38,258 nucleotides of DNA, from positions 1 to 38,258 of the forward strand of contig JANYGO010000122.1 of assembly GCA_025362325.1 (NCBI GenBank), in the 5' to 3' direction. The position numbers and the translations under genes were made by a program. Positions 16,440 through 24,004 of the stretch are shown here, in pieces; position 1 is the stretch's first letter, and every line of letters starts with the position of its first letter. Source of the DNA: Cyanobacteriota bacterium. Lineage in GTDB: Bacteria > Cyanobacteriota > Cyanobacteriia > Cyanobacteriales > Microcoleaceae. The notes under the pieces were generated by a model, which saw only the letters and a list, made by a program, of their open reading frames with translations, was not told the DNA's origin and did not search any database.

Positions 16440-16919
16440 TTAGCAGTCAATTAAATCTCCTGCTTCTAATTCTTGCCATTCTCTATCTTCCTGGTAATGT
16501 TGCAACATTGCCTCAGCTTGTTTTGCTAAAATATTTCTTCTCTCTTCTAGCGGCAATTGCATAAATTCTCGGCGAGTGGGATAGTTGGCTAGTGTTGGTA
16601 TTTCTAAAGCTATATCTGTCGGCTGCTTTTGAATCTGACGCTCGGAAATCAATGCTTCTATTCGAGATCCTTCTGCTTCTTCCGCTGCAATGTCAGCATC
16701 AATTTCCTCTCGGTTAGCATGATAATAAGTCAAAGCTGCATAGACATGGGTGAGAGTTAAATGCCCGATGCGATCGGCAATTTCTTCCGCACTCAAACTT
16801 TGCTTGTACCAAATAGCAATGCGCCGGACTGTAACACCAGTTCCGGCAATAATTGGACAGCCACCATGTATGTCAGGCTGACGGCTAATTAAAGTTCCTA
16901 TATCGGTGATAGTTGACAA
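16440..16919 (-). CDS. DUF433 antitoxin fused to a second antitoxin tail, apparently orphan
   Basis: A 159-aa protein. Residues 1-95 are a DUF433 domain (HGGCPIIAGTGVTVRRIA, SAEEIADRIGHLTLTHVYAALTYY). Residues 118-159 (PTRREFMQLPLEERRNILAK, then HYQEDREWQELEAGD) match a tail I know from other cyanobacterial type II antitoxins, where it precedes a toxin gene. No toxin gene lies downstream: the 106 bases to the next stop codon hold only HIP1-type repeats. It starts at TTG 16919, the only suitable start near the conserved region, with GGGGG 7 bases before it. Either the toxin was lost or it acts in trans. Confidence 0.75.
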   Translation of the reverse strand: MSTITDIGTLISRQPDIHGGCPIIAGTGVTVRRIAIWYKQSLSAEEIADRIGHLTLTHVYAALTYYHANREEIDADIAAEEAEGSRIEALISERQIQKQPTDIALEIPTLANYPTRREFMQLPLEERRNILAKQAEAMLQHYQEDREWQELEAGDLIDC

Positions 16920-17052
16920 GATTTTTCCCCCGCCAATTTCTGCTTGTTCTCTTATCTAGCATAGCAAAGTCACAGCAAGTGCGATCGCGCTTCCCATCCC
17001 CCGATCGCAAAAAGTGCGTGAAGCGGAGCTATTCCGAAGGGAATCGCCCTCA

Positions 17053-17289
17053 TTAACTTCTTACCTCTTGATACAAACCGTCTGAAGATTCTGCTATTTT
17101 AGGCAGACTACCATCCTTAATAGCTTTCATCAAATCTTCGCGCAGCGCTTCTAAAAAATAGCGGTCGTTGCCGATATCTGATGCTTCATCCTCATCCAAT
17201 TCTTTATCCTGCAAACGTTCTCGGTATGCCTCGATCCTAAACTCCAGAGCTTCGATAATAAATTGTACATCCTTAAAAGATAGAATCAT
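17053..17289 (-). CDS. Small acidic helical protein, putative Tsi2-like immunity/antitoxin
   Basis: A 78-aa acidic protein, almost wholly helical, starting MILSFKDVQFIIEALEFRI. GGAG lies 6 bases before ATG 17289, which favours this start over one 20 codons further up. It follows the Tse2-like gene with an 81-base gap on the same strand. Compared from memory with Tsi2 of Pseudomonas aeruginosa (77 aa), it shares the size, the acidic character, the two-helix layout with a turn of acidic residues in the middle, and a short extended tail after GSLP. The direct identity is low, so the call leans on gene order and architecture. Expected to bind and silence the upstream toxin. Confidence 0.6.
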   Translation of the reverse strand: MILSFKDVQFIIEALEFRIEAYRERLQDKELDEDEASDIGNDRYFLEALREDLMKAIKDGSLPKIAESSDGLYQEVRS

Positions 17290-17370
17290 CTGAACTCCAT
17301 TTTTAATCTTTACACTTACTTGCCACAATGCTAACTCACTCTGTTTCAAAGCTGCTAAAGCTGGAAATCT

Positions 17371-17703
17371 TTAACTCACTTTGTAGAAAGATGCACTTAT
17401 CAGTCGAAGAGACTCCTTGTACTCCTCTATCGGCATAGTATAACTCGGTTTCCACAACCAATGATCGTTGTGGTCATTAACTAAATCAAGCGCGGCAGGA
17501 ATTTCACTCTCCGCATCTAACTTCCACCAGTTTTTGTCGCTTCTTTGAGTAGCAAATGTCGAAATCCCACCTCCTAAAGTAGGATCTACCCAGATGCGAC
17601 CATTTTCTTCATAAGTAGCAACATCTTTGTTCGATCGCACATTATCCATTCTAGGTGAATTAGCGTTGCCTTGTCGATATAGAGCGATCGGTGTTTTTGC
17701 CAT
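17371..17703 (-). CDS. Tse2-like ADP-ribosyltransferase-fold toxin
   Basis: A 110-aa protein. Recalled from memory, Tse2 of P. aeruginosa aligns over most of its length: ALYR at the start (LYR in Tse2), WVDPTLGGGISTF against APDTGGTSVF, EIPAALDLVND against DIPPDLKVKQD, and a closing YTMPIEEYKESL against YTIMPAKPMYREVL. Tse2 is a type VI effector with the fold of ADP-ribosylating toxins that acts in the cytoplasm. Here no type VI genes are in view, and a small acidic partner gene follows, so an intracellular toxin-antitoxin module is likely. Start ATG 17703, only 40 bases from the divergent permease gene. It is shorter than Tse2, missing the variable insertion between LYR and the GG motif. Confidence 0.62.
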   Translation of the reverse strand: MAKTPIALYRQGNANSPRMDNVRSNKDVATYEENGRIWVDPTLGGGISTFATQRSDKNWWKLDAESEIPAALDLVNDHNDHWLWKPSYTMPIEEYKESLRLISASFYKVS

Positions 17704-17743
17704 GTCTTGAGCGAAGATTCTGAGCTATGGAGAATTTATCATA

Positions 17744-18739
17744 ATGACTGTACAACCTAATCTGCTGGCTTGTGGCGATCGCCCGCCCAACACCACCAAT
17801 ACTCCCAGACTTGCTACCCTAAAGATAGTGAGATTTAATCAACAAGCAATTATGAGCGGTACTGTTACATCCCCCAACCTCAACCAGCAGCGGCCACTCT
17901 CCACAGCATCCGCTGACACTTCGAGTTCCCTGCTGGGCGACTTCATCCAAGAAACACTCGCCTTAACCAAGCGCCTGTTTATTCAATTGCAGCGCCGCCC
18001 CTCGACGCTAGTTGCAGGAATCATTCAGCCGCTGATGTGGTTGGTTTTATTCGGAGCTCTGTTTAAAAATGCACCCGCCGGCTTGTTCGGCGAAAGCCAG
18101 AATTACGGGCAATTTCTCGGCGCTGGTGTAATCGTTTTTACTGCATTTGCCGGGGCGCTGAATGCTGGTTTGCCGATTATGTTCGATCGCGAATTCGGAT
18201 TTCTCAACCGCCTGTTAGTCGCGCCCCTAGCTTCGAGATTTTCCATAGTCCTAGCTTCGGCGATTTTCATCGTCACCCTCAGCTTTATCCAAACAGGCGC
18301 AATCGTTACAGCGGGAGCCTTTTTGGGTTCGGGATTGCCCGGAATTGCCGGACTCGGCGCGATCGCCCTCATAGTCCTACTATTAGTTTTGGGCGTCACG
18401 GGCCTCAGTCTGGGTTTAGCCTTCGCCCTTCCCGGTCACGTAGAATTAATTGCGGTAATTTTTGTTACTAACTTGCCGCTGTTATTTGCGAGCACGGCCC
18501 TCGCGCCGCTGTCGTTTATGCCAGAGTGGCTGCAAGTTGTGGTGACTCTAAATCCTCTGAGTTACGCGATCGAACCCATCCGCTACCTGTACCTGCACGG
18601 CGATTGGTCGCTAGCTAGTGTCGTGATGCAAGCTCCTTGGGGTACAGTTACCTTTGGAGGAGCGCTATTAGTGCTGCTAGTGTTTGATTTGGTAGCGCTG
18701 CTGAGCATTCAACCGCTGCTGCGACGACGGTTTGCGTGA
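17744..18739 (+). CDS. ABC-2 type exporter permease (DrrB-like)
   Basis: A 331-aa membrane protein. After a polar N-terminus of about 70 residues there are six hydrophobic segments, with the family landmarks LQRRPSTLVAGIIQPLMWLVLFG, MFDREFGFLNRLLVAPLASR (shown in parts) and PLSFMPEWLQVVVTLNPLSYAIEPIR. This is an ABC-2 permease of the DrrB type. Partner ATPase: the gene at 11624-12646. ATG 17744 has GGAGA 10 bases upstream; a second ATG at 17852 (MSGTVTSPNL) would remove an unconserved 36-residue leader and may be the ancestral start. The gene is only 40 bases from the divergent Tse2-like gene, so its original promoter or operon link to the ATPase seems lost. Confidence 0.88.
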   Translation: MTVQPNLLACGDRPPNTTNTPRLATLKIVRFNQQAIMSGTVTSPNLNQQRPLSTASADTSSSLLGDFIQETLALTKRLFIQLQRRPSTLVAGIIQPLMWLVLFGALFKNAPAGLFGESQNYGQFLGAGVIVFTAFAGALNAGLPIMFDREFGFLNRLLVAPLASRFSIVLASAIFIVTLSFIQTGAIVTAGAFLGSGLPGIAGLGAIALIVLLLVLGVTGLSLGLAFALPGHVELIAVIFVTNLPLLFASTALAPLSFMPEWLQVVVTLNPLSYAIEPIRYLYLHGDWSLASVVMQAPWGTVTFGGALLVLLVFDLVALLSIQPLLRRRFA

Positions 18740-19106
18740 GGAAGGGCTCTGTGCGGGCGATCGTTTAACCCGCACCGTCAATTCTAGGACGCGGCAATGC
18801 CCTCGATCGTGTCAACTTAACGTCAAACGTATTCAGAGACGGCTGTCTGGCGACTAAGACCAGATCCCCCCTAGCCCCCCGAAAGCAAGGGGGGAAAGAA
18901 TCTTCTCAAAGTCCCCCTTGCTTTCGGGGGATGCGAGGGGGATCGGGCCTGGGCGGTAAACGAGATTTGTCAGGGGTTTTAGGCTGTTTGTTGACACCAA
19001 TGGGCAATGCCGTCTCCTGATCCCGATCGAAGTAATATAATATTTAGTCACAAGTCAGAATATTGTTGAGATACAATTGTTTTTTTGAAGCTTTAACTCA
19101 CAAATT
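18740..19106. other. Intergenic region holding a MITE-like element
   Basis: 367 bases with no gene. Most of it is the imperfect inverted-repeat element 18786-19017. The remainder before 19107 is AT-rich and should hold the promoter for the secreted protein gene. Confidence 0.6.
18786..19017. repeat. Degenerate MITE-like element related to 31386-31624
   Basis: The ends AGGACGCGGCAATGCCC (18786-18802) and, on the other strand, AGGAGACGGCATTGCCC (19001-19017) match at 13 of 17 bases. A C/G-rich hairpin occupies the core (CCCCCCTAGCCCCCCGAAAG against CTTTCGGGGGATGCGAGGGG). Parts such as GTGTCAACTT, GTCAAACGTA and TCAAAGTCCCCC recur in the element at 31386-31624. Terminal pairing is decayed, so it is an older copy. 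Confidence 0.65.
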
Positions 19107-19496
19107 ATGAACACCAAAACTTCTAAATCCGCCAAAGCGATGATTCAAATTGCCGCCAGCGCGATCGCCACCTGCGCTCTTTTCACGCCACAAGCAACCT
19201 TCGCTCAAGCCAGCGGTTTAAATAATAATAATGCTCAACCGCTGCAAGACTTTCAAACTAAAGACAACACCGACCCTTTTTCCGGCCGCAGCAGCGGTGC
19301 CGGCATATTTGACTTAATTCACAGATCCCAATTGGGAGGTGGCCGCAGCATGGAAGAATTCAATAGCGAACAGCGCCAAAATTTGAACGATGCGGCCGCA
19401 GAATTTCGCAACAAACAGCGCCAAATACTAGAAAAGCAAGCAGTACCTGCACCGGGGGCGATCGCACCTACAGAAATTACCGCCCCCGTCCCTTAA
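19107..19496 (+). CDS. Secreted small protein of unknown function
   Basis: A 129-aa protein with a clear Sec signal peptide: KSAKAMIQIAASAIATCALF and cleavage after TFAQA (about residue 35). The mature part is polar, Asn/Gln-rich (LNNNNAQPLQDFQTKDN), with a conserved-looking FSGRSSGAGIFDLIHRSQLGG and a helical stretch SEQRQNLNDAAAEFRNKQRQ, then a Pro/Ala tail. It probably resides in the periplasm or outer envelope. I recall similar short exported proteins in filamentous cyanobacteria but no function. Start ATG 19107; both flanks are repeats. Confidence 0.75.
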   Translation: MNTKTSKSAKAMIQIAASAIATCALFTPQATFAQASGLNNNNAQPLQDFQTKDNTDPFSGRSSGAGIFDLIHRSQLGGGRSMEEFNSEQRQNLNDAAAEFRNKQRQILEKQAVPAPGAIAPTEITAPVP

Positions 19497-19520
19497 ATTG
19501 ACTACTGCTGTTTGCTCATT

Positions 19521-19662
19521 TCTTAGTCGGCGTCCGGCGGACATCGTTTGTGTAGAAGCGATTTCAATCGCCGAATCTTAATCCTTAAATACCCCGTTTA
19601 TTTCTTAGTCGGCGTCCGGCGGACTTTGTTTGACAAGAAGCGATTTCAATCGCCGAATCTTA
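19521..19662. repeat. Two tandem 60-bp units of the GGCGGTTGAAACCGCG family
   Basis: Units 19521-19580 and 19603-19662 both start TCTTAGTCGGCGTCCGGCGG and end GATTTCAATCGCCGAATCTTA (last 20 quoted bases differ only by wobble), differing at few positions, with a 22-base spacer. They lie between the convergent secreted-protein and oxidase genes and could act as a bidirectional stop through their AAGCGATTTCAATCGC hairpins. Confidence 0.8.
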
Positions 19663-19682
19663 TCTACTACAAACCATCGCCC

Positions 19683-21041
19683 TTAATCCCGTTCCAACCA
19701 CGCCCGCATTTTACCCGGATTCAACAAACCGTAAGGATCGACCAACTCTTTAAACTGCAACTGTTCCACATTAATACTCTTCATCCCTCCATCTTCCAAG
19801 ATAAAAGTGTGAGGATTAGCAATCAGCGCGCCTCGCTCTTCGTGATCGCGAATAATTTCATTAAGCCGCGCTTCGGTAGTGTAGCGAACTATTTGCAAAG
19901 CAGCCGCGATCGCCCGACCGTTCATCCGCAAAAACTCCAAGTGCACCATCACCTCATCCCCATAATAATGATACAGTTTCTCAATTAATTTCAAACCTTT
20001 ATCTGCCGGAAAAAGAGTCTGCAAATAAGTCAGAGACGGGTCAGCACTGCGAGCGTGCAGAGTAGTATGATTCCAAGTATATTCAGCAATTGCCGCACCC
20101 TTGCTCGCTTCTTGCGCGCTTTTTTGATAGCAAATCGTACCGCCATATTCGCGCACCAAATCTTGCAGCGGTTCCAGACAAGATTCAGCTACCATCAACA
20201 AAGCGCAGTGCTTCCCTTCAGGAATCGCCTCGCGGAAAGCAGCAAAATAAGCAGGAATCGGCCAAGCACAAACACAAATTAGTTTTTTGATAATTCCGTC
20301 AGCATCGCCCAAAGCTTGACCGAAGTTTGCCGCCGTCATAAAATCATCAAAAGCCATGATGATTTCCGCCCAAGGATAAGCAGGCGCAAGGGGGATTTCT
20401 AACTCAGTAATAATCCCGTTTGTGCCGTAAGCGTGATTGACTTTCTGCACTTCATCGCCCCGCAATTCCATAACGCGCGGCTCATCTTCCATTGTAACTA
20501 CTCGCACCGCATGAAGATTTCCGCGATCGCGCAACTGGCCGTAAGTAATCGAACCAATACCCCCGCTACCGCCACCAATAAATCCGCCAATCGTTGCGGT
20601 GCGGTAAGTTGAAGGAACCATCCGCAATTCCCAACCAGATTCTCGCGCTGCTTTGTCAAAAACCGACATTTTCACCCCCGGTTCCACGCAAGCCAAACCC
20701 GGTTTGATCCAGCGAATACTGTTCATTTTAGTTGTATCTAAAATCACCCCGCCGTTGAGGGGAATGCACTGCCCGTAATTGCCAGTTCCCGCACCTCTGA
20801 CAGTCAGCGGAATCTTAGATTTGACGCAGGCCGCAGCTATGCGCAAAACTTCCCCTTCGCTGGCGGGACGAACTACTAAATCCCCAGTTTTATTACTTAA
20901 GAGAGGTTGCAAAACAGGACTGAAGTGATAATAGTCTTGAGATAGCTTGACAACTTGCGCGCGATCGCGAATTATTTCGATTCCCGACAATTCCGAACAA
21001 AAAGCATCCCAGTCAATACTTTGCATCGCAGTTGCAGTCAT
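19683..21041 (-). CDS. FAD-linked oxidase (FAD_binding_4, GlcD-like)
   Basis: A 452-aa flavoenzyme of the VAO/PCMH type. The FAD-binding part shows RPASEGEVLRIAAACV, the pyrophosphate loop TVRGAGTGNYGQ, the segment VEPGVKMSVFDKAARESGW and IGGFIGGGSGGIGSITYGQL. The C-terminal part should hold the substrate pocket. Typical reactions are oxidation of 2-hydroxy acids or related alcohols, with the electron acceptor unknown. No iron-sulfur subunit gene (glcF) or membrane anchor is adjacent, and no His/Cys bicovalent flavin motif was seen. Start ATG 21041. It is probably co-directional with, but separate from, the methyltransferase gene upstream, as a repeat element lies between. Confidence 0.85.
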   Translation of the reverse strand: MTATAMQSIDWDAFCSELSGIEIIRDRAQVVKLSQDYYHFSPVLQPLLSNKTGDLVVRPASEGEVLRIAAACVKSKIPLTVRGAGTGNYGQCIPLNGGVILDTTKMNSIRWIKPGLACVEPGVKMSVFDKAARESGWELRMVPSTYRTATIGGFIGGGSGGIGSITYGQLRDRGNLHAVRVVTMEDEPRVMELRGDEVQKVNHAYGTNGIITELEIPLAPAYPWAEIIMAFDDFMTAANFGQALGDADGIIKKLICVCAWPIPAYFAAFREAIPEGKHCALLMVAESCLEPLQDLVREYGGTICYQKSAQEASKGAAIAEYTWNHTTLHARSADPSLTYLQTLFPADKGLKLIEKLYHYYGDEVMVHLEFLRMNGRAIAAALQIVRYTTEARLNEIIRDHEERGALIANPHTFILEDGGMKSINVEQLQFKELVDPYGLLNPGKMRAWLERD

Positions 21042-21089
21042 TTTGTTTCCTCAATCCTGACAGTATTATATATTTTTTATAGTAGTCAG

Positions 21090-21150
21090 TAGGGTGCGTC
21101 AGACGCAAACCCTAATGATTTCGCGCACATCCTCAGCCTGACGCACCTTA
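21090..21150. repeat. MITE-like element, TAGGGTGCGTCA family, copy 3
   Basis: TAGGGTGCGTCAG (21090-21102) pairs with CTGACGCACCTTA (21138-21150) with one mismatch. 61 bp in total, placed between the methyltransferase and oxidase genes. Confidence 0.75.
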
Positions 21151-21197
21151 CAAGTCGATTGAATCGTGACAATTGCATCCAGGAAAAACTCTTTTTT

Positions 21198-21956
21198 TTA
21201 ATGAACAAATCCCCCAAACACCGCCATACCGTAGTATTTCCAAGGAACTGCCACAGTCTCAAATCCAGCATTTGCTAGCATTTCCAACTGTGCCACAAGT
21301 GTCGCTAGGCGATCGGGATTAGAATACCCATAAGCCACACTCGTACCCACACCCGCCCGAATTGCTGCTAAAGTTTCCCCCTGACTTAGGGCCCAATCTT
21401 CTCGCGTCGCTTGATAAATATCCTTCATTGCTGATGATTCTGCCAAAACAGGATCGGCATTCCAAAAACAGCCACCAGCAGTTAAACTTTCCCGAATCCG
21501 TTGAAACAATTTCAGCTTCATCTCGTCCTCAAGATGATGAATTGCCAGAGAGGAAATACCAGCATTAAATTTATCCCCCAAACCTGAAGAATTTGGATTG
21601 TTAGCCCATTCTCCAAAATCTAATTCTATGCCAGTCCACCTAGATGCGTATCCAGCCGCCTCTATTTTGGCGCAGGCAAAATCAAGCATTCGCGGCGAAT
21701 AATCCACAGCAACTATTTCCGCAGACGGGTAGCGTTGCAGAACTTTTAAAGTCAGTTCCCCCGTACCGCAGCCGAGTTCTAAAATGCGGTGGTTGGCGCT
21801 AGCAATACAACCAACTAATACATCCAGCATTTCGTCATATTTAGGTAAAAGCCGCCGGATGCCAGTATCAAAATCGGCAGTATTGACGAAAACTTCTCCC
21901 GGAAAAATTTCGTTGCGCGCGGGTGAGGTAGTAGAGTCAGAATTCACGATCGCCAA
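21198..21956 (-). CDS. Class I SAM-dependent methyltransferase
   Basis: A 252-aa protein with the SAM-binding motif I ILELGCGTGELTL, the acidic end of strand 2 IVAVDYSPRMLDFA, and the later ISSLAIHHLEDEMKLKLF, then GGCFWNADPVLAES. This is a Methyltransf_25/12-type fold. Substrate unknown. The visible starts are TTG 21956 and GTG 21947; the conserved fold begins well after both, so the exact start is open. It lies 156 bases upstream of the FAD oxidase gene on the same strand. No signal peptide or membrane segment. Confidence 0.8.
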   Translation of the reverse strand: MAIVNSDSTTSPARNEIFPGEVFVNTADFDTGIRRLLPKYDEMLDVLVGCIASANHRILELGCGTGELTLKVLQRYPSAEIVAVDYSPRMLDFACAKIEAAGYASRWTGIELDFGEWANNPNSSGLGDKFNAGISSLAIHHLEDEMKLKLFQRIRESLTAGGCFWNADPVLAESSAMKDIYQATREDWALSQGETLAAIRAGVGTSVAYGYSNPDRLATLVAQLEMLANAGFETVAVPWKYYGMAVFGGFVH

Positions 21957-22251
21957 ATATAGACTACAATCGCTATCCTAACCGACATAGAGCAAAAAGT
22001 GCATGAATTAGGGAATTAAGCCAAGCCGTGTCCTTACCCGATATCTTTACTTCACTCAACTGAAAAAAGTTATAAAGTTATGCGTACTTTTACTGAGCTG
22101 CGAAACACTGGCGGTAAACAAGAATTAACCATCCCTTGCACTCTCCTGTCTTGCTTTTAGGCCAGGCGCCAGCAAAACACTCTGAAAAAGCAGTGTTATG
22201 TTAGTAGTGCATAAAATCAAATCAAGATTAAACCTCACACTTGAGGATAGC
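21957..22251. other. Divergent region upstream of the first adenylate cyclase
   Basis: 295 bases that hold no supported gene. A 26-codon open frame from ATG 22080 to TAG 22160 sits in the leader of the cyclase gene and could be an upstream ORF, but nothing supports its translation. No CRP-type palindrome was found here. Confidence 0.45.
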
Positions 22252-23727
22252 ATGGAAAAGTTGATTTCTCGCAGTTTGGCTGCCATCAGTCAATTAATTT
22301 ACAAGCGAATTCTGCTTGCGGTGACAATTTTATTTTGTGTAAGCGTAGGAGTAGCGATGGCAAATATGTCTCGTCTTTCCTCCACCCTAATTTCCTCGCA
22401 AGCCCTCCAAAATGCCGCCCTCTATGCCCAAGCAATTAAAGAAGCCCGCACCCTTTACAGTTCCGATGTTGTCAGTCCTCTCAACACCGCTAAAGCGATT
22501 AACTTCACCCACGACTACAACCCAACACCAACAAAAGTAACAGTTCCCGTACCTGCCACATTCTTAATAGAACTCGGCAAACATATCACAAACAAAAATC
22601 CCGAAGTATCAGTTCGTCTCTACAGCGACTACCCGTTTCCCTGGCGGCGAGAAGAAGGCGGAGCCCGAGACGATTTTGAACGGCAAGCTATTACCTATTT
22701 GATGCAAAATCCGACACAAAGATTTTTCCGTAGTGAGGATTTTCACGGCAAGCCAGCATTTCGATATGCCGAGGCAGATATTCTGCTTCCTAGCTGCGTC
22801 AACTGTCACAACACTAACCATGACAGTCCTAAAAAAGACTGGAAAGTGGGAGATGTACGCGGGATCTTAGAAATTACTCAACCTCTAGAAACCCTCACTA
22901 AAAAAACTCGCGGCGGACTGAAAGACCTGTTTTTCCTGTTAGCAGGACTTTCGACTTTAGGCATCACAGGATTAACTTTATCTATCAGCAGGTTGCGCCA
23001 AAATGCTAAACAATTAGAACAGCGTGTCAGGGAACGCACGGCACAATTGCAAGAAACTAATGTAGAATTGCTGAAAGAACAGGAAAAGTGCGATCGCCTG
23101 CTGCTAAATATTTTACCCGAATCCATTGCTGCTAGGTTAAAAGACGGTCAAAGCAGTATTGCTGACGGCTTCGCAGAAGTCACGATTTTGTTTGCGGATA
23201 TCGTGGGTTTTACCGTGCTTTCAGCACAAATATCTCCCGAAGAATTGCTCATTTTTCTCAACGAAATTTTTTCAGCCTTCGATGCTCTAACGGAAAAGTA
23301 CGGATTAGAAAAAATAAAAACAATTGGAGATGCTTACATGGTAGTCGGAGGGCTACCAAATCCCAGCACAAACCACGCCGAAAGCATTGCGGAAATGGCC
23401 TTAGATATGCAGGAGGAATTAGCCAAATTTAATGCCAAACATCATGCAGGAATTAACATTCGCATCGGCATCAATACCGGGCCTGCGATTGCCGGAGTTA
23501 TTGGCACCAAAAAATTCATTTACGACCTCTGGGGCGATGCCGTCAATACAGCAGCCCGCATGGAATCCCACGGGATTGCCGGCGCGATTCAAGTCACAAA
23601 ATCAACCTACGATATCTTGCAAAATAAGTATCTGTTTGAAGACAGAGGAATTATCCATGTCAAAGGCAAGGGCGACATGAATACTTATCTGCTTAAAGGC
23701 AGGTTAGTTAGCGCAGTTTTGGTTTAA
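22252..23727 (+). CDS. Class III adenylate cyclase with Tll0287-like (DUF3365) c-heme sensor
   Basis: A 491-aa membrane sensor cyclase. One membrane segment at residues 20-38, a periplasmic Tll0287-like domain with a c-type heme motif CVNCH (182-186), a second membrane segment about 224-246, a coiled coil (QLEQRVRERTAQLQETN), then the cyclase domain from about 280. Catalytic features: metal Asp in FADIVGFT (314-321), substrate Lys in EKIKTIGDAYM, Asp in YDLWGDAVN, and NTAARM; the Lys/Asp pair indicates ATP as substrate, so cAMP. ATG 22252 is chosen since GAGGA lies 5 bases before it; an ATG at 22198 would add 18 residues. The paralogous cyclase follows 277 bases downstream. The heme suggests redox or gas sensing. 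Confidence 0.9.
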   Translation: MEKLISRSLAAISQLIYKRILLAVTILFCVSVGVAMANMSRLSSTLISSQALQNAALYAQAIKEARTLYSSDVVSPLNTAKAINFTHDYNPTPTKVTVPVPATFLIELGKHITNKNPEVSVRLYSDYPFPWRREEGGARDDFERQAITYLMQNPTQRFFRSEDFHGKPAFRYAEADILLPSCVNCHNTNHDSPKKDWKVGDVRGILEITQPLETLTKKTRGGLKDLFFLLAGLSTLGITGLTLSISRLRQNAKQLEQRVRERTAQLQETNVELLKEQEKCDRLLLNILPESIAARLKDGQSSIADGFAEVTILFADIVGFTVLSAQISPEELLIFLNEIFSAFDALTEKYGLEKIKTIGDAYMVVGGLPNPSTNHAESIAEMALDMQEELAKFNAKHHAGINIRIGINTGPAIAGVIGTKKFIYDLWGDAVNTAARMESHGIAGAIQVTKSTYDILQNKYLFEDRGIIHVKGKGDMNTYLLKGRLVSAVLV

Positions 23728-23773
23728 TTTGTTTATTATATGATTAAGGGGTCTGCTAGCTTGGGAGAAGACT

Positions 23774-23908
23774 GGGCGGTTGAAACCGCTTCTACACAAA
23801 CACTCACGCGACGGGAGCGGGTTGAAGACGGGGCGGTTAAAATTACGCTATCTTCTTTCTTCAGTCCGCGGAGGCGGACTTCGTTTGTCAAGGCGCGGTT
23901 TCAACCGT
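23774..23908. repeat. Composite element of the GGCGGTTGAAACCGCG family
   Basis: About 135 bp bounded by GGCGGTTGAAACCGC and, inverted, GCGGTTTCAACCG. The inside has CACTCACGCGACGGGAGCGGG and an internal GGGCGGTTAAAATTACG. It is the same element as 29566-29697, with the right end slightly decayed. It fills most of the gap between the two cyclase genes. Confidence 0.8.
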
Positions 23909-23944
23909 ACGTCCTATCTTCGTTGACCAACCCAAAATTTATTA

Positions 23945-23961
23945 CGAGAAACCCGGTTTCT
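23945..23961. repeat. Single arm of the AGAAACCCGGTTTCT family
   Basis: AGAAACCCGGTTTCT stands alone here, with no second arm within 100 bases, about 45 bases before the second cyclase gene. Confidence 0.6.
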
Positions 23962-24004
23962 TTTCCTATCTCCTAAATTAGCCATTTGCAGAATAGTAAA
24001 TTTT

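Noticed and set aside
19521..19662. Two 60-bp repeats with a 22-base spacer, CRISPR-like at first look
   Set aside because: Only two copies, the repeat is longer than the spacer, and the units are the dispersed GGCGGTTGAAACCGCG family found at many other places. No cas genes.
22080..22160. 26-codon open frame upstream of the first cyclase
   Set aside because: No ribosome binding site and no similarity that I recognise; too short to tell from chance.
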